From contig NZ_JOKH01000003.1 of NCBI RefSeq assembly GCF_000722635.1, positions 449,301 to 511,827 of the forward strand: a DNA stretch of 62,527 nt, given 5' to 3'. The stretch comes from Endozoicomonas numazuensis (GTDB lineage Bacteria; Pseudomonadota; Gammaproteobacteria; Pseudomonadales; Endozoicomonadaceae). Both the position numbers and the translations under genes were made by a program. The notes under the pieces were generated by a model. It had not been told where the DNA came from, searched no databases, and worked only from the letters and a program-made list of their open reading frames with translations. The first letter of the stretch is position 1; each line of letters opens with the position of its first letter. Positions 18,380 through 26,420 of the stretch are shown here, in pieces.

Positions 18380-18895
18380 TCACGGCTTTTGCATAGCTGA
18401 AAATATCTGCATGTCATGCAACTCTTCAATTTTTTCTTGCTCAGGCTTCCAGCTGATAACCTCTTCCTCTGGCCCCTGATCCGAATGCAAGGTCACGGGG
18501 TAATCCAATGCAAGCCAGGAAAAGTATCCATCCCTGAAAAAGAAAACTCGTTTATAACCCCAGAGTGCCGCAAGGTAACTCGCTATAGCGCCCCTCATAT
18601 GATAAGTACTGTTGCCATAGATGACGATCGGAGTCTTCTTATCCAGGGTACCCGGCATAAACAACTGTCTGAAGCCAGACCTGAGATCCAGGCTGTGAGA
18701 CCGGTCAATACGTCCCCAGCCCCACTGTTGATAAGGCCTTACATCAATAAACAGTGCACCCAGCTCATGGAGACGCTTGGCTTGATGAGTATTAATCGTT
18801 ACGACGTTTTTGATATTGACGGGGGCTTCCTGAGCAGACAGGAAACAGGAGGCCAGGGCCAGAAAGCACCCTGCAAGGTAAGAATTCCATTTCAT
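18380..18895 (-). CDS. exported rhodanese-like protein lacking the usual active-site Cys
   Basis: 171 residues. A hydrophobic N-terminus (about 5-20) ends either in a lipobox-like LASC (14-17) or a signal peptidase I site near SAQEA. A rhodanese fold follows (LGALFIDVRPYQQWGWGRIDRSHSLDLR ... IVIYGNSTYHMRGAIASYLAALWGYKRVFFFRDGYFSW). At the active loop, where sulfurtransferases carry Cys (VIYCxxG), this protein reads IYGNSTYHMRG, so it is probably not a sulfurtransferase. A periplasmic structural or binding role is possible. It is convergent with nap and has no operon partners. Confidence 0.8.
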   Translation of the reverse strand: MKWNSYLAGCFLALASCFLSAQEAPVNIKNVVTINTHQAKRLHELGALFIDVRPYQQWGWGRIDRSHSLDLRSGFRQLFMPGTLDKKTPIVIYGNSTYHMRGAIASYLAALWGYKRVFFFRDGYFSWLALDYPVTLHSDQGPEEEVISWKPEQEKIEELHDMQIFSAMQKP

Positions 18896-19190
18896 ATTAA
18901 TACAGGTCCGTTATAAAACTACTTAATAAAAAAGTATATGGAGTATGGACCTGCGTACTTGGAACAATAGGAAGCAAAAAAGCATTCTGCTCACAGCAAC
19001 AGAGCATAATGAATGAAAAATTGCCGCTTACTCTACAAATCGTTCATTCCAGCCACAGGATTTGGAGAAACAATGACCCTGGATAGAAACAAAAGTACTT
19101 ATTTGAAAGCCCGGGGACCCTATAATCGAGGGTCCCTGTGGATACACTGATGACTGGAGCCTGACCGAGAAGAGATTGCTCGACCGGCAC
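18896..19190. other. spacer between fliA and the rhodanese gene, with a degenerate repeat end
   Basis: No gene. At about 19156-19190 the sequence GGAGCCTGACCGAGAAGAG resembles the end of the 168-bp element (GGAGGCTGACCGAGAATAG). It is a probable solo-end relic abutting the fliA stop. Confidence 0.4.
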
Positions 19191-19937
19191 CTACCCCAAC
19201 CAGTTATGGAGCTTGGCCCTTAATCTGACGGCTGCCTGAGAGTGAATCTGGCTGACTCTGGACTCACTGACACCCAGAACCTTGCCAATTTCCTTGAGAT
19301 TCATTTCCTCATCGTAATAGAGCATCAGGACCAGTTTTTCCCGCTCGGGCAACTTCTCAATAGCTTCTACCAGGGCAAACTTGAACTTCTCTTCCTGAAT
19401 ATCGGCTGATGGTCCACGATCTCCAGAACGTGCCTGCATTCTGGACTCTTCACTGTCGAACAGTTCTTCAAAACTGAACAGTCTGCATCCGCGAAGGTCA
19501 CTCAGAATGGTATAAAACTCATCCAGATTGACTTCCAGTTCCTCAGCGACTTCAAAATCACGGGCATCCCTTCCCAAACGGGCTTCAACCTTCTGAATCG
19601 CTTCAGTGACTTTACGACTGTTGCGATAAACTGATCTTGGCCCCCAGTCACCCTTACGGATCTCATCCAGCATGGCACCACGTATACGAATACCGGCAAA
19701 TGTTTCAAAACTGGCGCCTTTAGTGGCATCGTACTTCGAAGCGGCTTCCAGCAGACCAATCATTCCTGATTGAACCAGATCATCAATCTGAACACTGGCC
19801 GGCATTCTTGCCGCCAGGTGATTTGCAATTCTTTTTACCAACCCTTTATGGGTTTCAACCATCTCTGTCTGAAACAGTTTCTTACTCTTTTCCTGACTGG
19901 CGTTAGTTGCCTGCAGTCCCTGTGCTGTAGCATCCAT
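19191..19937 (-). CDS. fliA: flagellar sigma factor FliA (sigma-28)
   Basis: An RNA polymerase sigma factor of 248 residues for late flagellar and chemotaxis genes. Region 2 reads HKGLVKRIANHLAARMPASVQIDDLVQSGMIGLLEA, with the core-binding and -10 segments (FETFAGIRIRGAMLDEIRKGDW). Region 4 carries LPEREKLVLMLYYDEEMNLKEIGKVLGVSESRVSQIHSQA. Full length for the family. It lies two bases after fleN. No flgM, flagellin or motor gene lies in the window. Confidence 0.95.
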   Translation of the reverse strand: MDATAQGLQATNASQEKSKKLFQTEMVETHKGLVKRIANHLAARMPASVQIDDLVQSGMIGLLEAASKYDATKGASFETFAGIRIRGAMLDEIRKGDWGPRSVYRNSRKVTEAIQKVEARLGRDARDFEVAEELEVNLDEFYTILSDLRGCRLFSFEELFDSEESRMQARSGDRGPSADIQEEKFKFALVEAIEKLPEREKLVLMLYYDEEMNLKEIGKVLGVSESRVSQIHSQAAVRLRAKLHNWLG

Positions 19938-19939
19938 GC

Positions 19940-20749
19940 TTATACCCTCTCTTTTATTCTTGTTGGTAAAAAGAATTCAATACGGCCTCTTGGTGGTGTC
20001 ACGGGTATCGCCATCACCTGATGAGCAATACGCGAAATAGCTTTTGATGCCCGACAATCCGGGCTGGCTTCGAGCAGCGCTTGTTGGCGGGTTAACGATT
20101 CTGCGACAGCCTTGTCGAATGGAATCGCCCCCATGTAGCGGAGAATAATTTCTACTTCATCACTGAGATGAGATTGCAATCTTTCGAACTGGTTAGAACC
20201 ATACCGGCGATTATTCACCGCATTCACAATCACACCAAAACGACGTACACCATATATTCTATAGAGCACACGAATCATTCTTACGGCATCAAGTAATGAC
20301 ACGATCTCCTGGTTAATCACTACAAGAATTTCTCCTGCAGCCTGAATAAGTGCGACATTATCCGGAGCTAATCCAGGAGCCGTATCTATCACCAGTGTAT
20401 CCAGTGTGGGTGCGAGAGACTCAAGACTCTCGATCATTCTGACAGCTTGACCGGTTTCTACTGTTTCTCTCCAGATAGGTTCTCCTCTGGGGGTCAGAAC
20501 CTTGAGACCTGAAGGACCATCCTGCATGAAACTTGAGTTCTCTTCGTCAGAATTGAAATCAGCTACATCCAGCTTCTTCTCCAATCCAAGACTGATACCT
20601 ACATCTGGTACAGCGAGATTGCCATCCATGAGTACTACACGTCTTCTGTTGTTTGAAAGTGCCAGTGCGAGATTTACTGCCACCAGTGTTTTACCTACTC
20701 CACCTTTACACCCCGCAACTGCAATAATTTGTTTGGTTGTTGAGTTCAT
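19940..20749 (-). CDS. fleN: flagellar number regulator FleN/FlhG (MinD-like ATPase)
   Basis: A MinD/ParA-type ATPase of 269 residues. The deviant Walker A is CKGGVGKTL (residues 14-22), with Walker A' and B-like segments (VVLMDGNLAVPDVG, LDTLVIDTAPGL). In polar flagellates FleN restrains FleQ and limits flagellar number. The order fleN-fliA is conserved, but flhF, which usually precedes fleN, is missing. Upstream is a long AT-rich spacer and then fleQ. Confidence 0.93.
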   Translation of the reverse strand: MNSTTKQIIAVAGCKGGVGKTLVAVNLALALSNNRRRVVLMDGNLAVPDVGISLGLEKKLDVADFNSDEENSSFMQDGPSGLKVLTPRGEPIWRETVETGQAVRMIESLESLAPTLDTLVIDTAPGLAPDNVALIQAAGEILVVINQEIVSLLDAVRMIRVLYRIYGVRRFGVIVNAVNNRRYGSNQFERLQSHLSDEVEIILRYMGAIPFDKAVAESLTRQQALLEASPDCRASKAISRIAHQVMAIPVTPPRGRIEFFLPTRIKERV

Positions 20750-21393
20750 GGTTTTCAGTTTCTATCCAGTGGTTATAAAAAAGTGATTAGGAATATAAGA
20801 ACATCATGTTTATCTTTTTACTTCGCCATACCTTATTAGTAACAAGAGCCGTGCCAATTTTTAAAAATACCTGTTTTTCAGGCATAGCCACTCTATTGAC
20901 GTGACATCATTTTGACCCAACTCCCCAAAAGAATTATAAATCATTGTTTTTATTAATATTTTTCAAAGCAAGCCGAATTCCCGTCATGATACTTTTTTGA
21001 CAGAGTCAGAATCACTGTCAGTAATAAGACATCAATTGTCGTTTCATTGAAAAGTACAAAGATAATTATTTGACACTGTCATTTTAAAGTGACGAATTGC
21101 TGTCGTATGAAAATTTTCAAGAAGAATAAAAGCGCTAAATTATTGACCCAATAAATAAAAAATTCAGTCAATAAGACAAACGACAAAATAAAGGCAGTTT
21201 TATAAAACCCAAAAATACACTTTATTTGACGATAAAAAACCGTCAGATAAATTAAAGTCTTTTAAAGAATGGACGACGAGAAAATGACTTTAGATTTTAT
21301 AAGGGATGAAGAAACGTTTAAAAATTGATTTGAGCTTTATATGAATACAAACAAACCATCGTTTACTTTTTTTAAAAAAACGAAGGGCCTTAT
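20750..21393. promoter_or_regulatory. AT-rich spacer upstream of fleN with a GTCA/TGAC motif array
   Basis: A 644-bp non-coding stretch. Between 20896 and 21250 I count fourteen GTCA or TGAC tetramers, several as inverted pairs (e.g. GTCA at 21078 with TGAC at 21090) or as GTCAGTAATAAGAC (21017-21030) and GTCAATAAGAC (21167-21177). The latter resemble the FleQ box pattern GTCA-N-TAAATTGAC described in Pseudomonas. This may be the fleN control region. No ORF is convincing. Confidence 0.5.
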
Positions 21394-21561
21394 TTAGGAG
21401 GCTGACCGAGAATAGACAGCCCGGCCTAAAATCCAGAAAGAGCGGCCATCTTTTTCGTTGAGTTTGCTTAAATAGGTCAACTCTTCGCACAAATCCAACG
21501 AAAAAGCTGACTCGCTCTACTGAATTTCATACTCGAAAGCTTAAATCCGGCAGGCTCCTAG
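21394..21561 (-). mobile_element. 168-bp MITE-like palindromic element, copy 2 (asymmetric end)
   Basis: Bounded by TTAG (21394-21397) and CTAG (21558-21561). One end is the common type (GGAGGCTGACCGAGAATAG). The other is the alternative type (GAAAGCTTAAATCCGGCAGG, rightmost), so the ends are not inverted repeats of each other. The internal stem differs from other copies at both arms (CGTTG with CAACG instead of CACTG with CAGTG), which keeps the pairing. It sits between fleQ and fleN. Confidence 0.85.
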
Positions 21562-21595
21562 CCAGGATTAACTCAGAAAAAGAGAATCATCAGAC

Positions 21596-21675
21596 AAAAA
21601 AAATGGCTATCAGTTATCACTGATAGCCATTTTTTTTATTGTGATTTTTTGGTCGCCACTGGCGACCAAAAAATC
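21596..21675. terminator. two consecutive perfect hairpin terminators downstream of fleQ
   Basis: The first hairpin is a 19-bp stem with an 8-T run (21596-21614 / 21619-21637, core TGGCTATCAGT). The second is a 15-bp stem (21643-21657 / 21661-21675, core TTTTTTGGTCGCC). Both can act in either direction. They separate fleQ from the repeat and fleN. Confidence 0.9.
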
Positions 21676-21685
21676 CACCTATCTC

Positions 21686-23167
21686 TCAGCGCATGGTTTC
21701 TTCATAACGATGAAGGCCATACTTTCTCATTTTCTCAACCAGGGTAGTACGACGAATCTGTAATTTGTCTGCAGCTCTGGCGACAACACTATTACAGTCA
21801 CTCAAGGCTTGCTGGATCAGACTTTTTTCCAACCGGGTCAAAAATTCCTTAAGATTCAGTCCACCTACAGGAAGAATGGCCAAATCGTCGACTTTTCCTG
21901 ATCCTGCTGGCAGGATGCTGTCAGGGAATAACTCAGCGACACCGTCATCATCAGCCATCGCTTCCATATGACGGAAATTCTGTGGCAAATCCTGAACACC
22001 GACAACACCGTAAGGGTACATAATGGCTAATCTTTCCAACAGATTCGACATTTCCCTGACATTACCAGGCCAGTCATGACGGCATAGAGACATAATGGCA
22101 GCAGAACTCAATCGAATTGAGCCTCTGCTCTGTTTTTCCATGGCACTGACCAGTTCATTGAGAATCAGCGGAATATCTTCCGGACGATCTCTCAGGGCAG
22201 GCATTTCAATGGGGAATACATTCAACCGGTAGTACAGATCTTCCCTGAACTCACCCGATTCAATCATTTCTGACAGATTTTTGTGAGTGGCTGCAATGAT
22301 TCTGACATCAACAGCAATCTGTTCAGAGCCTCCTACTCTCTCAATGGTGCGCTCCTGCAAGACCCTCAGCAACTTAACCTGCATATGCAGTGGCATGTCA
22401 CCAATTTCGTCCAGAAACAGCGTCCCACCATGAGCCAGTTCAAATCGTCCTTTTCTGGAATTAACGGCTCCGGTAAAAGCACCTTTTTCATGCCCAAACA
22501 GTTCGCTTTCCAGCAAATCATTGGGAATGGCGCCACAATTGACTGGCACAAAAGGCAAATCCCGACGATGAGAGTGGTCATGCAGATTTCTGGCCACCAG
22601 CTCTTTACCTGTTCCAGACTCGCCGGTCACCATGACATTGACATCCCGGTTAGCTACTTGAGCCATAGAAGCTCGAACTTTGCGGACTTTGTCACTCTTA
22701 CCCACCAGCCCCCGGAACAGTTCCACCTGCTGATTCATACCAGTCTGGTGCAGCTGACGCCACTGCTCACGATATACCTGACCATAATGCAAGCAAGATA
22801 ACAGCTGCGAGCGATTACATGGCCAGTCAATGCGGGCAATAATTTGTCTGCGGAGTGAGGATTGAAGGTTTTCCGGAAGAGGATCGGCTATGCGGATGAC
22901 GGGAACCCCGCCACTCCAGTTCTGTATGCGAGCAATCATGCCCTGCATTGAGCTTTCTGCCTGGAGAAAATCCCCAAGAAAAAGTGCACAGAAACCGCCT
23001 TTGTCGGATTCCTTGATGGCATCTTCCCAGTAAGCTGAACTAACGGCTCTGGTACGATACCCCATGAATTCAATAATGGTACTTAGATCATGTCGGCGCT
23101 GTTGAGAGTCTTCAATGATCAATACCTGATCTGCTGCATCCATTGTAACGACTTTCCTTGTCATCAA
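21686..23167 (-). CDS. fleQ: sigma-54-dependent flagellar/biofilm regulator FleQ
   Basis: An enhancer-binding protein of up to 493 residues. It has an N-terminal FleQ-type receiver-like domain (about 12-120) and a central AAA+ domain with Walker A GESGTGKE (about 182), the sigma-54 contact loop GAFTGA (about 232) and Walker [12 protein letters not shown]-terminal Fis-type helix-turn-helix follows ([23 protein letters not shown]). In Pseudomonas FleQ activates flagellar genes, binds c-di-GMP and represses exopolysaccharide genes. Start alternatives are ATGs at 23167, 23164 and about 23143. The usual partners fleS and fleR are absent. Confidence 0.93.
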   Translation of the reverse strand: MMTRKVVTMDAADQVLIIEDSQQRRHDLSTIIEFMGYRTRAVSSAYWEDAIKESDKGGFCALFLGDFLQAESSMQGMIARIQNWSGGVPVIRIADPLPENLQSSLRRQIIARIDWPCNRSQLLSCLHYGQVYREQWRQLHQTGMNQQVELFRGLVGKSDKVRKVRASMAQVANRDVNVMVTGESGTGKELVARNLHDHSHRRDLPFVPVNCGAIPNDLLESELFGHEKGAFTGAVNSRKGRFELAHGGTLFLDEIGDMPLHMQVKLLRVLQERTIERVGGSEQIAVDVRIIAATHKNLSEMIESGEFREDLYYRLNVFPIEMPALRDRPEDIPLILNELVSAMEKQSRGSIRLSSAAIMSLCRHDWPGNVREMSNLLERLAIMYPYGVVGVQDLPQNFRHMEAMADDDGVAELFPDSILPAGSGKVDDLAILPVGGLNLKEFLTRLEKSLIQQALSDCNSVVARAADKLQIRRTTLVEKMRKYGLHRYEETMR

Positions 23168-23632
23168 AGCAATGAAAATAGACAGCCTGAAATAATATGA
23201 ACTGCAATAAGCTAGCTCTTATTAATTCAGTTAAGGTCTAAAATCCTATTTCGTCAAATTTCTCCGTCACTTTAATTCTTTTTTGGTTTTTTTTATAAAA
23301 TATGACGTGAAATAACCACCTCCTCTCTTCATTTACTGGAAAACCCAGAAGTTTTAAACCCATTCTGACAGGGGCCTCGGGTTTTACCGTACCTTCTGTG
23401 ACAACTTGATAACCCATCTGGGCAAAACTCCTTTCATATATTTCTCATCAGCCCACGAACCTACTCCAGGAAATCCTTCCAAGATCTCTCCGATCAGGTA
23501 ACCCCCAAGCCTTAATCACATTATGAGTGCACAAAGCTGAGGGTCACCAGACAGGCCCACTTGATAGGATTTATCATGCGAAAAAGCCCACTCTTAGCTC
23601 CTCTGCTCGCTCTAACCTTTGACATAGACCCA
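23168..23632. other. fleQ upstream region
   Basis: No gene seen. The first 150 bp are AT-rich and contain more GTCA/TGAC motifs (TCGTCAAA, CCGTCACT, ATGACGTG near 23250-23310), like the fleN upstream region. They may hold the fleQ promoter. Confidence 0.35.
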
Positions 23633-23760
23633 TTGAATTTCCAGATATTACCAAATGTCAAGTGAGCGAAGCACCGTGAGCTTATGGGTAGTAGGTGAAC
23701 GGGTGGTCTGGCGTTCCGATGAGTGAACGCTGACAACAACGTAGCACCTTGAAAGGCGAT
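23633..23760. repeat. second dispersed palindromic repeat, uninterrupted copy
   Basis: It aligns with 46000-46213 (minus the inserted 168-bp-family element). Shared blocks are AAGTGAGCGAAGC, GTAGTAGGTGA, GAACGCTG-CAACAACGTAGCA and CTTGAAAGGC. Its arms (CCATTGAATTTCCAGATATTAC and GTAGCACCTTGAAAGG) are imperfect inverted repeats. It is probably non-coding; open frames across it are shared only because the DNA is. Confidence 0.65.
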
Positions 23761-24130
23761 GGGTATACACCATTTACAAATAGCTATATTCACCCCATAT
23801 CACCTTCAGAGACGGCCAGTTTTAATGAGCAGATCAACCAGCATCTGTTAGACATAAACCTTCAGTCTGAGACTTGCTTAAATGGTAAAAGCATTGGAGA
23901 AGGCAGCTCTGTCCGTGTTTTAGACATCCAGCACACCAAGGGGTTGGAGTTTGAAACTATGTTTTTCCTGAGAGTGGATACACTGACTGATGAAAAAAAC
24001 AGATCTTTTTGAAAAGTTCCTTTATGTAGGAGCTACCCGTGCAACAACATTCCTGAGCTTGGTATGTAAGAAAGAAATGTCGACGTCTCTGGAAAGCTTG
24101 GTTCTGGAAATGATTGAAACATGGGCTTAA
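23752..24130 (+). pseudogene. 3' remnant of a superfamily-1 (UvrD/Rep-like) helicase, frameshifted
   Basis: The first frame (to 24012) ends with motif V-like SVRVLDIQHTKGLEFETMFFLRV. After a 7-A tract at 23993-23999 the sequence continues in another frame with DLFEKFLYVGATRATTFLSLV, the motif VI region (LYVGxTRA) of SF1 helicases, and stops at 24128-24130. The N-terminal helicase core is gone; its place is taken by the palindromic repeat. Decay is therefore by truncation plus frameshift. It lies directly before the RecQ-DprA pair. Confidence 0.75.
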
Positions 24131-24326
24131 AGACATGGATTAACCTGAATGCCAATTGATACGGAGTTAACTATCCTGCAGTTTTATTTGCGGCATAAGT
24201 TCAGTCGGAAAAATTGAAAACCCTTTATCATCGGATCAAAAATATTTTCAGTTTTGCCAGAACCTTAAATGGCAGGATTAAAAACCCTCACATGTATAGA
24301 AACCAATCTCCCTTATTGGAGGCAGT

Positions 24327-26420
24327 ATGGAATACGATCAGGCTCAGGAGCTGCTCAGAACATCACTCGACAATCCGGAGGCTGAGTTCAGAGATGGACA
24401 GTGGGAAGCAATAGACGCTCTGGTCAACCAGCGGCAGAAACTGCTGGTTGTTCAGCGTACTGGCTGGGGTAAAAGCTCAGTCTACTTTATCAGCACCAAA
24501 ATCTTCCGTGACCGTGGGCGAGGTGTCACCATTATTATCTCACCGCTGCTGGCTCTGATGCGTAACCAGATTGACTCCGCAGCAAGGCTGGGAGTAGAAG
24601 CCGTCACCCTGAACTCAACCAATCAGGATGAATGGGAAACCATTAAAAACCGTATTCTGGCCAATCAGGTTGACTGCCTGCTGATCTCCCCTGAACGACT
24701 GGCTAATGATGACTTTATCAACCATGTCCTGATGCCCGTCTCTGAAAACATAAGCTTGATGGTGGTTGATGAAGCGCACTGTATTTCTGACTGGGGGCAT
24801 GACTTCCGTCCAGACTACCGCCGTATTATTAACATTCTTCAGCGTCTTCCTGCCAACACACCGGTATTAGGCACTACAGCCACTGCAAACAACCGTGTGG
24901 TCGATGATATTAAGAGTCAGCTCGGTGATATTGTGGTTCAGCGTGGTCCATTGATTCGAGACGGCTTGAGCCTGCAAACACTGGAACTACCCGATCAGGC
25001 TTCACGGCTGGCCTGGCTTGCTCAGACGATTCCACAACTGAACGGCACTGGTATTGTTTACGTGCTGACCAAGCGGGATGCTGATCAGGTAGCTGACTGG
25101 CTGGTTGAGCAGGGTATTGATGCCAAAGCCTATTACAGTGGCGTCACTGACCCGGCTTTTGAAACCAGTGATGGTTATCGTCAGCATCTTGAAGACCAGC
25201 TGTTGAACAATCGTCTTGATGTATTGGTCGCTACCACTGCTTTAGGCATGGGCTACGACAAGCCTGATCTGGCTTTTGTTATTCATTACCAGGCTCCGGG
25301 CTCTATTGTTGCCTATTACCAGCAGGTTGGCCGGGCTGGTCGTGGTATTGCTTCATCTACTGGTGTGCTGCTCAGTGGCCGGGAAGATCGGGATATTCAC
25401 GAGTACTTCCGTGGCTCCGTATTTCCCACGGAAGATGAAGTGAATCAGATTCTGAATGCGCTGGATAATTCTGATGGCTTAACGGCCAGACAGCTGGAAG
25501 AGCATTCCAATGTCAGCAATGGACAGATCGAAAAAGTTTTGAAAATGCTGAGCATTGAAAACCCTGCGCCGATCTTCAAGGATGGTCGAGTCTGGAAGCG
25601 TACAGCAAACCCGTTCTCAATGGATCATGATCGTATTGCTCATCTTACTCAGCAAAGAGAAAGTGAATGGCAGGAGGTTCAGGACTATATGTCTACGGAC
25701 GTATGTTTGATGACCTTTCTCAGAAAGGCATTAGATGATGGTAATCGTGAGTCCTGTGATTGCTGCGCTAATTGCCTGGAGCAGAATATCATTGCTACAG
25801 AAATCGAATCTGATATTGCTCATCAGGCGGCTGTATTTCTGAGGCAGGCTGAAGCCCCAATTAAACCCAACAAGCAAGCCGCGAAAGATGCCTTTGTGCA
25901 GTACGACTTCAGAACGAATATTCCACTCGCACTGCAAGCGCAAGTTGGCAGGGTACTGTCTCGCTGGGGCGATGCAGGCTGGGGCTATATGGTGGCTGAA
26001 GATAAGCACAATGGTCACTTCAGGGATGAGTTGGTAACCGCTACAGCTGAAATGATTCGTGAACGCTGGAACCCAGAAGAGCTCCCGACATGGGTTTGCT
26101 GTATTCCTTCACGTAACCATCCGGAGCTGGTTCCAAGCTTTGCACAGCGACTGGCCGATGCACTGAAACTCCCCTTTGTCGACGCCATCACAAAAAACAG
26201 AGACAATAGTCTCCAAAAGCTGCAGCAAAACCGATATCAGCGCTGTCGTAATCTGGACGGCGCTTTTACAGTCACTGAATGCTATTCAGGTCCTGTTTTG
26301 CTGGTTGATGATATTGTGGACTCTGGCTGGACTTCCACTGTTGCAGCAGCCTTGTTACAACAGGCAGGCAGTGGAAAAGTATATCCAGTCGCACTGGCTT
26401 CCACCTCAACAGGTGACTAA
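24327..26420 (+). CDS. RecQ-family helicase fused to a phosphoribosyltransferase domain
   Basis: 697 residues. The first ~480 are a RecQ-type DEAD/DEAH helicase: Q-like FRDGQWEAI (21-29), Walker A GWGKS (46-50), Walker B VVDEAHCISDWGHDFRPDY (from about 147), and motifs V-VI with ALGMGYDKPDLAFVIHYQAPGS and QQVGRAGR. A four-Cys cluster CDCCANC at about 479-485 matches the RecQ zinc site, followed by ~180 residues ending in a PRTase PRPP-binding loop, VLLVDDIVDSGWTS (about 657-670), as in ComF-type proteins. The start has GGAGG 6 nt upstream. Its stop overlaps the next gene (TAATG), so the two are coupled. Housekeeping RecQ lacks the PRTase. A role in defence or DNA uptake/repair is inference. 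Confidence 0.85.
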   Translation: MEYDQAQELLRTSLDNPEAEFRDGQWEAIDALVNQRQKLLVVQRTGWGKSSVYFISTKIFRDRGRGVTIIISPLLALMRNQIDSAARLGVEAVTLNSTNQDEWETIKNRILANQVDCLLISPERLANDDFINHVLMPVSENISLMVVDEAHCISDWGHDFRPDYRRIINILQRLPANTPVLGTTATANNRVVDDIKSQLGDIVVQRGPLIRDGLSLQTLELPDQASRLAWLAQTIPQLNGTGIVYVLTKRDADQVADWLVEQGIDAKAYYSGVTDPAFETSDGYRQHLEDQLLNNRLDVLVATTALGMGYDKPDLAFVIHYQAPGSIVAYYQQVGRAGRGIASSTGVLLSGREDRDIHEYFRGSVFPTEDEVNQILNALDNSDGLTARQLEEHSNVSNGQIEKVLKMLSIENPAPIFKDGRVWKRTANPFSMDHDRIAHLTQQRESEWQEVQDYMSTDVCLMTFLRKALDDGNRESCDCCANCLEQNIIATEIESDIAHQAAVFLRQAEAPIKPNKQAAKDAFVQYDFRTNIPLALQAQVGRVLSRWGDAGWGYMVAEDKHNGHFRDELVTATAEMIRERWNPEELPTWVCCIPSRNHPELVPSFAQRLADALKLPFVDAITKNRDNSLQKLQQNRYQRCRNLDGAFTVTECYSGPVLLVDDIVDSGWTSTVAAALLQQAGSGKVYPVALASTSTGD

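Noticed and set aside
21290-21490. Frames of about 60-90 codons running through the 168-bp elements (also 28186-28449 and 59832-60017)
   Set aside because: They recur only because the element DNA is repeated, lack ribosome-binding sites and are not conserved beyond it.
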